From NCBI RefSeq assembly GCF_030445035.2, contig NC_080673.1, forward strand, positions 37,258,365 through 37,322,364: a DNA stretch of 64,000 nucleotides, in the 5' to 3' direction. The DNA is from Dasypus novemcinctus (lineage: Eukaryota > Chordata > Mammalia > Cingulata > Dasypodidae). A program made the position numbers and the translations under genes. A model generated the notes under the pieces. That model was not told where the DNA came from, did no database searches, and saw nothing but the letters and a program-made list of their open reading frames with translations. This document shows positions 23,231 to 36,600 of the stretch, piece by piece; position 1 is the first letter of the stretch; every line of letters begins with the position of its first letter.

Positions 23231-25605
23231 GTGCAGAGGAGAGGGGGTCCTTTTGTCTGTGGCCCTTATTTTTCACTGTTATCTTTTACCACTGCATCCT
23301 TGGCTGAATTCCAGTCTTCCATGCTCTTCTGTTTTCATTTGTTTTTTAGCAAATCAATTTTATTGATACTTTTAATAAAGCAAAATTCATCCAAAGTGTA
23401 CAATCGATGGTATTTTATATAATCACATGGTTGTGTATTCATAACTTTAATTATTTTCATTATTCCAATAATAATGATTTAAAAAACAGACAAACAAACC
23501 TCATCACTGCTCAATTTCTTTATACTTCCCTTGCCATACATAGCTGCAATTCTGTTTTCATCTCTCTAGTTTATTTGTATTTGTATTTTGTAAAAACAGT
23601 CTTATATATGCAATATTACCCATATTCACATTTCACTGTGTTATATAGTTTCACAGTACATTTTAAAACTTGCCTTCTAGTTATACACATATCCTTAGAC
23701 TTTCCATTTCAACTACTGTCATATCCTTATAACAGCCCTGCTAGTTACAAACACTATGATGTGCTTTCACCATTGCTATTCATTTCCAAAGATTTATAAA
23801 CAACCTTTTTACCAGTTATGTACAGATTAAACTTCAGTTTTCCATCCTCTATGCTTATTTTATTTTCTGGTGACCTGTGTTCTAATTATTAACCTCATGG
23901 GTCTACACAATGTATTTAGTTCACAATAGCATGATCATACAGTACTTTTCCTTTTTTGTCTGACTTATTTCATAATGTCCTCCAGGTTCATCCATGTTGT
24001 CACATGCTTTAACACTTCATTTCTTCTTACCACTGCATACTATTCCATTGTGTGTGTACACCACAATTTGTCTATCCATTCATTGGTTGATAGATACTTG
24101 GGCTGTTCCATCTTTTGACAGTTGTGAATAACACTGCTATGAACATTGGTGTGCAGATGTCTATTTGTGTTGTCACTGTTCTCAGTTCTTTAGGTACTTA
24201 GTAGTGGTATCGCTGGATCACATGGCAAATCTATATTCAACTTCATTAGGAAAAGCCTAACAGTCCTCCACAGTGGCTGTACCATTCTACATTCCCATCA
24301 ACAGAGGATAAGCATTGCCATCTCTCCACATCCTCTCCACCAGGTATAGTTTTCTGACTTTTTAATAGCGGACATTCTAATAGGTGTGAAATGATATCTC
24401 ATTGTAGATTTGATTTGCATTTCCCTAATCTCTAGTGATATTGAACATTTGTTCATGTGCTTTTTACCATTTGTATTTCTTTTTTGGACGAATGCATATT
24501 CAAGTCTTTTGCTCACTTTTGATTGGGTAGTTCATGTTTTTATTGTTGAATTATATTATTTCTTTATATATCGTGGAGATTAGACCCTTATTGGATATGT
24601 GACTTCTAAATATTTTCTCCCATTGAGTAGGCTGCCTTTTCACCATTTTGACAATATCCTTTGAGGTACAAAAGTGTTTAATTTTGAGGAGGCCTCACTT
24701 ATCTATTAATATTTTTTCTTTTGTTGCTTGTGCTTTGGGAATAAGGTTTAAGAAACTACCACCTACCACAAGATTTGAAGATATTTTCCTACATTTTCTT
24801 CTAGGAGTTTTATGATAGTCAATTTTATATTTAGGTCTTTGATGCATTTTGAGTTAATTTTTGTATAAGGTGTGAGATAGGGGTCCTCTTTCTTTCTTTT
24901 AATTATGGCTATCCAGTTCTCCCAGCACCATTTATTGAATAGACTATACTGGCCCTGCTGGAAAGTCCTGTCAAAAATCACTTGACTGTAGCTGGGAGGG
25001 TCTATTTCTGAACTCTCAATTCCATTGGTAAATCTGTCTATCTTTATGCCAGTACCATGCTGTTTTTACTACTGTAGATAAGTAATATGCTTTAAAGTCA
25101 GGAAGTGAGAGTTCTCCAACTTTATTTCTCTTTTTTCAGACATTTTTTGGCTATTCAGAGCCCTTACCCTTCCAAATAAATTTGATAATTGACTTTTCCA
25201 TTTCTGCAAAAAGGCTCTCAGGATTTTTATTGGGATTGTGTTGAGTATGTAAATCAATTTGGGTAGAATTGACATCTTAATGATATTTAGTCTTCACATC
25301 CATGAACATGGAATGTCTTTCCATTTATTTAAGTATTCTTCAATTTCTATTAGCAATGTTTTGTAATTATCTGAAGATAGTTCTTTTATGTTCTTGGTTA
25401 AGTTTATTCAACTATTTAGGAATATAAATTTAATTGTTAATATAAATGGATTTTTTTTTCTGATTTCTTCCTCAGATTGCTCATCATAGTATATAGAAAC
25501 ACTACTGATTTTACATATTAATCTTGTGTCCTGCCACTTTGTTGAACTCATCTATTAGTTCTGGAAGCTTTGTTGCAGATTTTTCAGGATTTTCTAGATA
25601 TAGGA

Positions 25606-26031
25606 TCATATGATCAGCAAATAGTGGAGAAGTTTTACTTCTTCTTTTTCTATTTGTGTGCATTTTATATCTCTATCTATCCTAATTGCTCTAGCTAGAC
25701 TTTCTAGCACAATATTGACTAATAGTAATGACAGTGGGCATCCTTGCCTTGTTCCTGATCTCAGTGGGAAAACCTTCAGTCTTTCATCATTGAGTCCAGT
25801 GATAGCTGTAGCTTTTCTATATATGTACTTTACCAAATTGAGAATGCTACTTTCTATTCCTATCTTGTGAAGGGTTTTTATCAAGAAAGGATGCTGTATT
25901 TTGTCTAATACTTTTTCTGCATCAATTGAGAGTATCATGTGATTTTTCTTCTTCAATTTATTATTGTGGTTTATTACACTAATTGATATTCTTATGTTGA
26001 ACCACCCTTCCATTCCTGGGATAAAACCCAC
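25606..26031 (-). pseudogene. L1 ORF2 reverse transcriptase domain fragment
   Basis: This 141-codon open stretch is a core part of the L1 reverse transcriptase. It starts at [14 protein letters not shown], includes the block with the first catalytic aspartate ([15 protein letters not shown]) and the conserved [10 protein letters not shown] block. It ends by frameshift in front of the second catalytic box, where the second aspartate has become histidine. Intact ORF2 in mammals is roughly 1,275 residues, so this is a small surviving window of a dead gene inside the L1 described for this region. Confidence 0.93.
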
Positions 26032-26295
26032 TTGATCATGGTGTATAATTCTTTTAATGTGCTTTGGATTTTGTTTGCAAGTATTTTGTTGAGGTTTCTA
26101 CATCTATATTCATTAGAGATATTGGTCTGTAATTTTCTTTTTTTGTAATATCCTTATCTGGTTTTGATACTAGGGTGATGTTGGCTTCATAGAATGACTT
26201 TGGTAGCATTCTTTCCTGTTCAATTTTTTTGGAAGAGCTTGAGCAAGATTGATATTAGGTTGCTTTTGAATGATTGGTAGAATTCACTTGTGAAG

Positions 26296-26529
26296 CTATC
26301 TGGTCCTGGACTTTTCATCTTTCAGGAGGTTTTTGATGACTGCTTCACTCTCTTTACTTGTGATTGGTTTGTTGAGGTCTTCTATTTCTTCTAGGGTCAG
26401 TGTAAGTAATTTGTGCAATTCTAAGAATTTGTCCATCTCATCTACATTGTCTAGATTTTTGGTGTACAGTTTCTCATAGTATCCTCTTATGATCTCTCTT
26501 ATTTCTGTGGGGTCAGTGGTAATGCCCAT
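26296..26529 (-). pseudogene. L1 ORF2 fragment upstream of the reverse transcriptase
   Basis: The 77-codon segment (GITTDPTEIREIIRGYYEKL near its start, then EMDKFLE and LTLEEIEDLNKPIT) is the linker between endonuclease and reverse transcriptase in L1 ORF2. It is one piece of the same broken ORF2 and has no separate function. Confidence 0.88.
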
Positions 26530-27818
26530 TTCTGAATTTATTTACTTGCCGTTTCTTTCTTTTTTTCTTTGTGAGTCTAGCTAAGTGTTTGTTGATTTTG
26601 TTGATCTTCTTAAAGAATCAACTTTAGTTTTGTTCATTCTATTGTTTTTGTTGTTGCTGTTGTTCTCAATTTCATTTATTTCTGCTCTGATCTTTACTAT
26701 TTCTTTCCTTCAGCTTGGTTCAGAGTTAGTTCACTTTTCTTTTTCTAATTCCTAAAGGTGTGTAGTTAGAGCTTCATTTTTCACTATTTATCTTTTTAAA
26801 TATAGACATTGAAGGCTATATATTTCCCTCTGAGTTCTGTCTTTATAGTGCCCCATAGGTTTTGATATGTTGCGTCTCATTTTCATTAGTCTCAAGATAT
26901 TTATGAATTCTCTTGCAATTTCTTCTTTGACCTACTGATTATTTGACTGTATTGTTTAATGTTTATATATTTATAAATTTTACTTTTCTCCAACCATTAT
27001 TAATTTCAAGCTTCATTCCATTATGATCAGAGAAAGTGTTTTGCATAATTTCAATCTTTTTAAATATATTGAGACCTGTCGTTTGACCCAACATATGGTC
27101 TATCCTGCTTAAGGATCCATGAGCTCTTGAAAAGAATGCATATCTTGCTGTTTTGGGGTGTAATGCTCTATAAAAGTCTGTTAGATCTGTACATTTATCA
27201 TATTATTCGTACTTCCTGTTTCTTTATCATCTGCCCAAATGTTCTAACTAATACAGAGAGTGATGTACTGAGGTCTCCAAGTATTATTGTAAAGACATTT
27301 ATTTCTCCCTTCATCTTTGCCAATATGTGCCTCATGTATCTTGGGGCAACCAGGTTAGGTACATAAATATTTAGCAGCTATTTCCACTTTGTGAATTGGC
27401 CCTCTTATTAATAAATAATGTCCCTTAAAACAGTTTTACATTTAAAATCTGTTTTGTCCAATATTAGTATCACTACTCCAGATATTTTTTTTGCTTACTA
27501 TTTGCAGGGAATATCTTTTCCCAACTTTTCACTTTCATCCTGGTTGTATCCTTATATCTGAGATGAGTCTCTTGTAGACAACACATAGATAGTTCATGTA
27601 TTTTTATCCATTTTATCTGTTTATGTCTTTCATTGTGGAGCTTAAGCAATTAAAATTCAATGTTATTAGTATAAAAGAATTATTTACTTCATCCATATTA
27701 TCCTTTTGCTTTCTGTTATCCTCTTACCATTGTCTATCTTTTTACCCTTTAATTTACCCTTCCTAATAATCTTCATGTTTACACTCTTCTTCAAGTCTCT
27801 CACCTTTGTATTTTCATT

Positions 27819-28019
27819 TCAGGCTGCAGCACCCCCTTTAGTATCTCTTGTAATTCCAGTCTTTTTGTAACATACTTTCTCAAGTTTTTGTTTGTCTGTG
27901 AAGACTTTAAACTCACTTTCATTTTTGAAGGGCAGCTTTGCCAGATACATTATTCTTGGTTGGCAGTTTTTCTCTTTCAGTACCTTAAATACATCATACA
28001 ACTTTCTTCTCTCCTCCAT
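27819..28019 (-). pseudogene. L1 ORF1 C-terminal domain fragment
   Basis: The peptide includes KEKNCQPRIMYLAKLPF and FTDKQKLEKVC, which match the conserved C-terminal domain of the L1 ORF1 RNA-binding protein (the PRILYPAKL-type motif). It is a broken remnant of the same L1. Confidence 0.88.
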
Positions 28020-28520
28020 GTTTTCTGACTAGAGGTTGATACTTAATCTCATCGGATTTTTCTGGTATGTGATGTTTTGCTTTTCTCTTGCTGCTTTCAG
28101 AATCCTGTCTTAATCTCTGATATTTGTTATTTTGAATAGTAGGTATCTTGGGGTAAGTCTATTAACATTTATTTTGTTTGGGGTGTACTGTCCTCAGTCA
28201 TTGACATTTATGTCTTTCACAATATTTGGGAAGTTTTTGGTCATTATTCTCTCAAATATTCTTTTTGCCCCATTTCCATTCTCTTCTCCTTCTGGAACAC
28301 CAAAAATACATATATTTGTGCATTTCACTTTGTCATTCAATTCCCTGAGATCCTGTTCCATTTTTCCCATTTTTTTTCTCTTTCTGTTCTCATGTCCTTT
28401 CTAATCAGATATTGTCTTTGAAATCACTACTTCTGTCTTCAAGCAATTCAAATCTGCTGTTACATGCCTCTAATATATTTTTAATCTCATCCATTGCAGC
28501 TTTCATTCACATAAGCTCTG

Positions 28521-28763
28521 TTACTTTTCTTTGTAGTTTTTCAAATCATTCTTTATACTTACCAGTGTCGTCTTAATATCCTTTATCGCTTTAGTTATAT
28601 TTTCCTTCAATTCTTGGAATTGATCTAGGATATTTGTTTGATTATAATTGATTAGTTGTCTTAAATCCTGTATCTCAACAGGATATTTGGTTTGTTCTTT
28701 TAACTGGACCACCTCTTCCTGTTTCCTGGTGTGACTTGTAATTTTTTGCTGTTGTCTAGGCAC
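28521..28763 (-). pseudogene. L1 ORF1 coiled-coil fragment
   Basis: An 80-codon lysine- and glutamate-rich stretch (QFQELKENITKAIKDIK) with heptad-like spacing lies upstream of the ORF1 C-terminal fragment on the same strand. It fits the ORF1 coiled coil that trimerises the protein. Confidence 0.75.
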
Positions 28764-29465
28764 CTGAATATGGTAGTGAATTTACTCTGATAGTCAATTT
28801 CCAATTTCTCTCTCATGTGTACATTTTTTTTTTCCACAGCTCTTTTTGATTTTTGGTTCCACTCATTCTGAGTATTTAAAACTACTCCACTTAAGTTATC
28901 AGAATCAGGTCATGGAGTCACTAATGAGCATGGATTTTCTGCCTTGGGGTTCAGGTTAAAAGAGAACTAAAATAAGTTTTTTTTCTTTGCAGTTTCCTGG
29001 CTGGTCAGAAGATGGCATGTGTCAGCTAATTTATTGACGGAGCAGTTTCTTTCAACCTCTGCTTGTCCATGTTTTTGGTCTGGGCTGAGCTGAGATTCAA
29101 AGTGTGTTCTGCTGCCCTAATTCACTGACAAGAAACACCCTGTCCCCTCCGAAGCACCTTCCCTGTTCCCAAGGAGGAAGTTCCTCTCTCAGCCACCTGC
29201 CGTGAGCCAGGGGTTTTACCCAGGTTTAACATTTTGATGGTGGAAGATGGTGTCTTTCCTGGCTACCACAGATGTTTAATAGTTCACTTTTGTTGTTTTG
29301 GGTTCTTTGTCTCTCCCTTCCTCACCCCCTGGGAGTTGCATAGTACTGTCCTGGTCTGCTGACCCCCAAAGCAGGTCCCTCAGACAGCTTTTGGCCCTTT
29401 CTCTGGTGTTTTTGTGAGATAGTTGGGCCCTGCCTCTTACTCTGCCACTGTCTTCCCAGAACCCC

Positions 29466-30011
29466 TTCTTTGTCTTCAGCTCCCTTACTCTGTTCCTCTT
29501 CCTTCCAAAAGCAAAGATTTTTTCAATTCTCTGACTCTTTCTCTTTCATTTCTATACAGTTTTTGGGAATACATAGAAACTTTGAAAACTCTCCCAGATC
29601 TCTCTAAGCTGCATTTAAGCAGAAAGCCTACTAAGACACTTTTAAATTTTTAACTTCATTCATATTGAGCCTCTCCTGCCACCCTTGCTGATCCATACAG
29701 CAGCTACATGCTGAGCTCTTCTAAAGGGAGAGCAGTACCCCAGGCCAATACTGGGAATCAAGACACAAACCCTCTCTGCTCTGGGATTCCCCTAAAAAGT
29801 GTCTATTCTTCTATCCTCTCCCTCCAAGACATGAATGTGGCTTGAGAAGAAAGCAATATGGAGGAACCCCTCATAATCTCTAAACTCTGTTTTGAGCCTT
29901 TTCCTTCCATTTAACTTTCCACCTACCACTATAATATGAAAAAAGTCTTTCCTCCCCATGTAGTGAGAAGAAAACCTCTGAATTTGTTCTGTGTGGTTAT
30001 CCAATTTGTTG
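29466..30011. other. Intergenic DNA next to the L1 5' end
   Basis: No gene is recognised. Pyrimidine-rich sequence continues to about 29,560 and may still belong to the L1 5' UTR or to older DNA. Confidence 0.45.
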
Positions 30012-30665
30012 TTGTGGCAGTTTAAAAAAAAATTTATGAATCCCAAAAAGAGAAAAATTATGTTTGTTAACCGATTGATTCCTATGGGTATGAGAACTTT
30101 TCAAGTGGACTTCATTAGTGAGGTGTGACTCAGGTTAAGTCTCTGCCCTCTTGCTGGGTCTGATATAAATGGAGACACAGAGAGAGACAGACACAGACAC
30201 AGGAAAAAGAAACCATCATATTTGATCCTACAATGTGAGAGAAAGGACTTCAGTTTCACCCACAGCTGAGTTTCAAGGAGAGAAGCCCCTAAGAGGCCCA
30301 GGGAGGGATGAGCCATATCCCTGATAGCTTACAGCTGAACTCAGGAAGAAAGCAGAGCAACCAAGATTAAGATAGGAGGCATGGAAAGAGACAAGTCCTT
30401 TACCCGGTTACTTACAGCTGGGCTCTGGGAGCGGAGATCCAAGAGACAGTAGATTCTGGATGAGAAGGCAGAGACCTCGGCAAAGATCAGTGGCCATCTT
30501 GCTTCACCATGTGGCAGGTAACTGGTGAGAAACCAACTCAGCTGATGCCTTAATTTTGACATTTTACATCTTCAGAACTCTAAGCTTTTACAGTCAATAA
30601 CTCGCCATTATAAAAGTTAACACATTTCTGGTACTTTGCATTGGCAGCTCCAAACTAAAACAGTC
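30012..30665 (+). mobile_element. LTR-like or non-autonomous repeat
   Basis: It starts near GTGGCAGTTT and ends with 'attggcagctccaaactaaa' followed by ACAG, an ending I associate with abundant LTR-like repeats. It contains 'gattcctatgggtatgagaa', which parallels 'ccattcctgtgggtg' in the family A repeats at 10.6 and 46.1 kb. Family is not certain. Confidence 0.5.
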
Positions 30666-31059
30666 ATGTATTGATCAAAACTTACCCTCTGAATCCTTTA
30701 TGCTTAGTTCTTAATAATCAATTCTTAGATTTTAAATTCAAAGTTGAGCTTTGATTGTTTTCTTTCATTCTGCATTTATGGAGTAACAAACCTACACTGA
30801 AGACAATGTGTATTAAAATCCCTTGATGAGGTCTGAATGGTAGGGGAAAGGATAGTGAAAGTCTTTGAAAAAATTTCTCCACTGGTATGTCGTTTCCCAC
30901 TAACTACATACAAACTCCCTGAGGCCAGTGATTTATGCATCTTTTTATATTCTGGACTTTCTGAGCGAATGACAAAAGCACAGAGTAGAGAAAAATAGAT
31001 ATTCAGAAATGTTTAGAAATGCTTTACATGCATTGGACCGAACAAGAATAATGAAAATT
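30666..31059. other. AT-rich intergenic DNA, nothing recognised
   Basis: No coding or RNA gene signal is visible. Confidence 0.5.
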
Positions 31060-31230
31060 GTAGTAATAATAGATGCTAAGACTATGAACTGGATGCCTTC
31101 TAGTGCTTTGCATATATCCACTCATTAATCCTCACAACTCTCCTCTGAAATAGGTACAATGATGAATCATAATATAATTTACCCAGGGTCAAATATTAGA
31201 AATCTGAGAAGTTGGATTCCAACCCAGGCA
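31060..31230 (-). repeat. MIR fragment
   Basis: The phrases 'ttaatcctcacaactctcct', 'gaaataggtacaatgatg' and 'gattccaacccaggcagt' are the reverse complement of the MIR 3' half. Confidence 0.75.
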
Positions 31231-31734
31231 GTTTGCCTTCATCATCTGACTGTTTACCAACTTTGCCCATGGTAACTCTCTGAGATTCATTATACGGATA
31301 TGCCAATTAAAACATGAAAATGTATGCCAAACTATTTGATGCATGTTACATAATCTCATCTGGGCCTTCAACCACTCTAATGTTGGAACTATTTTCAGAT
31401 GTTTTCCCTCTCTGACCCTGGATGTTGAGATACTGCTTCCTCCTAATTTGCTTATGGTTATTATACCTTTTCTAATAACAGCAGACCTTCTGTGTTTTTT
31501 GTTTGTTTATTAATGAAGGTGTCTTTTATTCTCATTTATTAGATACTCACTTACGGAACTTGTCTCCCTACCTCATATGGCCATGCCAATTATTCCTATC
31601 TGTGCTTTTTCTTACTGTTTTCTTTCCTTCCCTCAGGGCATTTTGTCGGTTAATTTCAGGCTGTCCTGTCAACTTGGCAATGTCTCTATGGCTTCACAGA
31701 GATATGAAAACATGTATCAGTCAAAAACAAGGAT

Positions 31735-32490
31735 AGATAGATATCAGAAATAATGAGAAATAAGCAGAAAGTTTGGCTGGCAGAGAAAGAGATTTTTAGG
31801 TAATCTTTCAGAAATAAAATTTTAAAAAGCAAGTAACAGGAAAATAGGAGGAAAAGAAAGAGCTGAAAGATCAATCCATGGTGTCCAACATTTAAATAAG
31901 GAAAGTCCCAGAAAGAAAAATGAAACATGAAAAAGAAATTACCAAAGATATAATTAAATATAATTTTCCAGAACTGAAGGGCATGCCTCTCTGAATGAAA
32001 GGAGATCAAATTTCTAGACCTAAGTAAGAAATTATACCCAATCAAATGCATATCACTGTAAACTTCAGAACACCAGAAATAAAAAGAACACTCCTAAAAT
32101 CTGCCAGAAAAAACAACAGAAACAAAAGTTACATTTCTCAACAGCAAAGGAATTGGTTCAACTCCTTCAAGATTTGAAGATAATATTGTTTCTGATGTAA
32201 AATCCTAAGCTTAGACTTGTTTTATTGAATTGTGGGATAAGGATTTTAAAATTTTATACCTCCTCTTAAGAAGCTCTTGGAAATTGTGGCCTGCAAAATA
32301 GGGGAATAAATCAAGAAAAAGACATAGAAAGGATCCAGCAAAGAGTGAACCCATCCAAGAGATGGAGGAATTAAAAATCAAAGTCGATATTTGCAAGAAA
32401 GGAAAAAGAATTATGTAGTGAAGTAGGAGGATAGAGTACTGGCTTACAATTAACAATGCTAAAAACAAATACAATGAATAATACTATAGA
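31735..32490 (+). mobile_element. HAL1-like (half-L1) ORF1 relic
   Basis: The + strand text 'tccatggtgtccaacattta', 'ttttccagaactgaagggca' and 'aaacttcagaacaccagaaa' matches the ORF1 region of HAL1/old L1. It contains many stops. Confidence 0.7.
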
Positions 32491-35400
32491 GAAGCTCAAC
32501 AGCACATTTTGAGACATAGAATGCAGGATTTGTCAAAAGTCCAGACAAGCATAGAGAAAGCAGTATCACTAAAATTCATCTACATTGGTAAGAGACAATG
32601 TAGAACCGTAGTTAAGGGAGCAGACTCTGGAGCCAGAATGCTTTTCACTAGGCTATCCGCATTGGTAAAGTATCTTCTAAAGATGGCCATAAAATACCTT
32701 CTCTTCTAGTATCTTGCCCTTGAATCTTGGCAGGCTTGTAACTTGTTTGGAACTTATGGAATGAGACAGAAGTGATAATGCATGACTTCCAGGAGAAGGT
32801 CACAAAAGGCAGCTCAGCTCCATCTTATTAGATCAGGTAGCCTAAAGCCACATGTAAAAAATTTACCACTCCAAGGCTGCATGCTCTGAGGAAACTCAGG
32901 TCACATAGAGAGAACATTTATACATGTTCCAGATGAGTCCAGTCCTAAAATGAGTCCAGGAAGAAGTTTCAAATATCATGTAGCAGATACAAGCTATCTC
33001 TGCTGAGCCCTGTCCAAATTTTTGATTCATAGAATCTATGAGCATAATTGACGGTTGTTTCTCATCACTAAGTGTTGGTGTGTCTTAATGGTAACCTGAA
33101 GAGGGAAATTAAAGAATCTCTCTGTGCTTCTAATTACTTCTTTATAAAACTGGCATATTAGCATTTACCTCCAGGAATGTGGAGAGAATTCTCATTAAAG
33201 GGTTCTCATTAAATAAAGTAAAATGACTGTTCCTGGAAAAGATGAATTGCTAACTATAAAAGAACATGAATATCCAGGAATCATATTCATGCTCAAGTAA
33301 TATAATAGATATAATAGTATAAAAATTTCAGAACTATTTTCATTTAAAGTCCCTTCGATGTCCATACTTAGGGTATGAGTATAAGCCTATATTAAAGGAA
33401 CAGCCGCCATAATCGTTCCTCCTGTAAGCAAGTAGTTTTGGAATAGCTGTAAAATCTTTATTGATGTTTAAATCTTTACAAACTCAGCTATCTTCCAGGA
33501 AACACGAATGGGTTTTAAACAAAAGATAATAAAATCTACTTAATTAGGCAAATTTTCTGAAAAGAACAACTATGAAACATCCAAAAATATGTATGTCATT
33601 CTTAAACTTTTTAAGAAAGCTAGAGAAAGCAATGGAAAGAAAATTAAATTGAGTGTGTGGGATTCAAACATGGGAATGCAAATTGGACATACTTGAATGA
33701 CTCTAACAGGCTAATTTGATAATCCTTACATAAGTAAGTTCAAACAAACTGCAGAGCTAGAAAATGAATTCAGGCTTCACAGATGCAAACTCTCCCATCA
33801 AAAAGCACAAACATTTAAAATGGATGTTTGCAACAACTAATAGTATGCAAGTAGATAAAACATTTACTGTGTAAGTATTCAGAAGCTGTGCAATATAAGG
33901 AATTGCTTGCCAATTGAAGTTCCAGAAATCACATGCTTTGGAAGTCACTTGCTCAGGAGTCATCTCCCAGCCCTCACCTACTCTCCATCCCCCACCACCT
34001 CTTTTATTGTGTGACCTTGTTTCAGCCTGTTTCCATTCCACAAGCTGGGGGAAATGTTAAGTCTAAAGAAAAGGCCCAACTGACTCTAAACCTGGATTCC
34101 AGGATAAAGCAGTCCCAGATGCTAATCAAGGAATTCTCAGTGGCATGGTCCCTTACCCTCAAGTGGATAAATACTATGTCAAACAGTATAGATTTGTCCC
34201 TCTGCTCTGAAGTTAAGTGACCGCGCAGAGGCACCAACAACTGACCCCAACTTGAGCAGTTTGGGCCACCCTGGGAGACCAGCCATGATGGGATCTCATC
34301 CCCTGCTCTTTCGGATGCTTCGTCTGTGTAAGAAGCAAAGTGGTCATTTGCTGAAAGCTTCTGTTGTACCCCGAGCCTGTGTTCTTGTGACATGCAATGC
34401 AGCAACTTGCTCTACCATGAGTTCATGAAAGAAATGCTATTAGAAAATTTTACTACTTCTAACTTCTCCTTACTCTCTTATGGAAAGTAAGACAAAGGAT
34501 TTTCAAAACTTTTACCCTATGTCACTACTTCTTACCTTGACTTGTAGTTTATTTCTTCTACGGTTGATTTTATATAAAAAGCCTCTTGGATCACACCACG
34601 TAAGACTCCTGAATTTGTAAGATAGTCAGCATTTAGTAAAATAAAGGTTTTTTTCCTTTGGTAGGAGCTATTTTGTGATAATAAACTTATGCCTATGTGG
34701 CCACGTGCAGTAGCTCCCTTCTGAAGAGATTGTTATGCTGATAGCTAGGTTTGGGACCGACGCGCTGGCCAGAACTGACTTAACCAGGCCTGAGTATCTG
34801 ACCTATGAGTTGATAATCTACATGTTCATCAGCTGCCTTTTAATCAGACAGATTTAGGGGGGGAAATTTTTTACACAAAATCTGTAAGGAGACATATACA
34901 AGAATGCTATCATGTGGATATTTGTGATTGCGGGGAATTGGATATAGTTTAAATTCATCATGAGGTGAATAGATAAGTAAAATATGGGGGACACATATTA
35001 TGGCCTATCATATACTCAAGAATAGGAATTGATCTACAAAATGTTGCATTGCATTAAAAAAGTAAGATAACATCCCACTTTACAACATAAGAATGTTTTT
35101 GTAAATTAAAAATACATACAAGAACATCATATATAACACAATGCCACATATTTTAAAGGACAAATTTCAAATAAATCAGGGCTCATACCTCATGGAAAAA
35201 GAAGATGAGAGTGGGTAAAGGAATTAAAATAAACCAAAACAGGGATTCAATTATTATATGTGATGGGCAGAAAATTGCGATGTGCTCACTACATACCACT
35301 AAGAAAAAAACACTAAGATAAATTATGTGAATCAGTCTACATTTTCAATTATTTTGAAATTATGAAAAATAAACATACAGACTAAATTGCAAGAAAGATT

Positions 35401-36139
35401 GCATTAAAACACCCAGAAGTAGTTGAGAAATTAGAACAAGGAAAAAGATTACAATATTTTATATTTTTCCACTGCTTTCTTCTTTTTAAGTCACATTTAT
35501 TACATAGCTATGATACCAGCTTCTGGTGTGCTTGATTAGAACATATGCATATTTATAACTTTTCTAAATCCACCAAATTTCTTGAATATTGGCTATCTGA
35601 TTTCTACTATCTCAACATTCATACATGTTAATAAAATTTATGTTATATATATAATTTCTACATATAGAATTTTATCATTTCTATTGGTCAGTTGTCCTTA
35701 TATGAGATATGTTAGCAAGTGTAACTAAGTATTTTGTAGATTTACAGAATTATGAAAGGTTTTGGCTTCATAGATCACAGTAAAAAATAATTTCTTCCAG
35801 ACTTGGTTTATTTTAAAATAAAAAAGAATTTTAAAATTAAATTTTTATTAATAACTATACTTAAATAAATTTAAAAGTAAAATCATAATGATATTGATTT
35901 TATTTAGCATACTGCTTTTATTAGTTTTCTTTAGAAATCATAAAAGTTTTTATTATAGCTTTCTTCAGGTCAGTCATAACCCATTCCTTGACCTGATTTC
36001 CCCTCACAAATCTTTCACTATGACTTCTCCTAACATATATTTTAAAACATAACTTCAAAAATGAGAATACTGAACTCCCTTTCGGTAACAGGTACAGCAG
36101 TGGTTCATCTCTAAAAATGATTTGCCCGTTTGCACATTA
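32491..36139. other. AT-rich intergenic DNA, nothing recognised
   Basis: No gene is supported over about 3.6 kb. Frames near 33,757-34,405 lie in slightly GC-richer DNA but have no recognisable protein similarity and overlap each other on both strands. Confidence 0.5.
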
Positions 36140-36600
36140 TATTCAAGATCTATTTATCAATATCTATTTGATTCAACCTATAGCTCTTGAAAATTATATG
36201 CCAGGTGCTATGCTAAGACCTGGGAACACAAAGATGAGATCAATGCCTTCAACTAGTTCACAATCTACAACAGGGGTTCTTAACAAGAGGTCTGAGAGCT
36301 TGAATTGAAATCCAGAAAAACATTATTCTTGTGGGGGCGTGTGGTGTGCTTGTGATATATTTATTAAATAAGACACAGTACAGTGTGGACTTAGTAAGGG
36401 GCCCATGGTTTTCACCTGCCTACAAAGGGGTCTGTGGAACAAAAAAGGTTAAGAACCCCTGATGTAGGAGGTGAAATAACTGAGTATTTCAGTAAGGCAG
36501 TTCTCAAAAAGAGCCACTCTTTCGTAGAGATTTAGACTTAGGCAGGAAGACCCAAGGACTCCGTGCAGGACGTGAAAGGATAAACCAGATGTCATTTGCC
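36140..36600 (+). repeat. L2-like fragment interrupted by a MITE
   Basis: The phrase 'tatgccaggtgctatgctaa' followed by 'cctgggaacacaaagatgag' is L2-like. The element is split at 36,270 by the hAT MITE and appears to resume after 36,461. Confidence 0.55.
36271..36461. mobile_element. hAT-type MITE, copy 1
   Basis: The element is 191 bp with terminal inverted repeats CAGGGGTTCTTAAC at the left and GTTAAGAACCCCTG at the right. The flanking 8-mers ATCTACAA and ATGTAGGA agree at only five positions, so any target duplication has decayed. Internal sequence such as 'tgatatatttattaaata' is shared with the copy at 57.9 kb. Confidence 0.88.

Larger units (their letters stand above)
23340..29465 (-). 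mobile_element. Near full-length but dead L1 retrotransposon
   Basis: On the - strand the order is a 5' start near 29,465 (the + strand text there reads 'ctctgccactgtcttcccag', the complement of a typical L1 5' start), ORF1 remnants (about 28,763-27,819), ORF2 with endonuclease, reverse transcriptase and C-terminal parts (about 27,700-23,900), and a 3' UTR ending near 23,340. Total length is about 6.1 kb. Both ORFs carry frameshifts and stops. The reverse transcriptase FADD motif at 25,610-25,621 reads FADH and is out of frame with the preceding block. No target duplication was found. Confidence 0.9.

Noticed and set aside
33757-34405. Overlapping open frames on both strands
   Set aside because: They shadow each other, have no recognisable similarity and no conserved signals.
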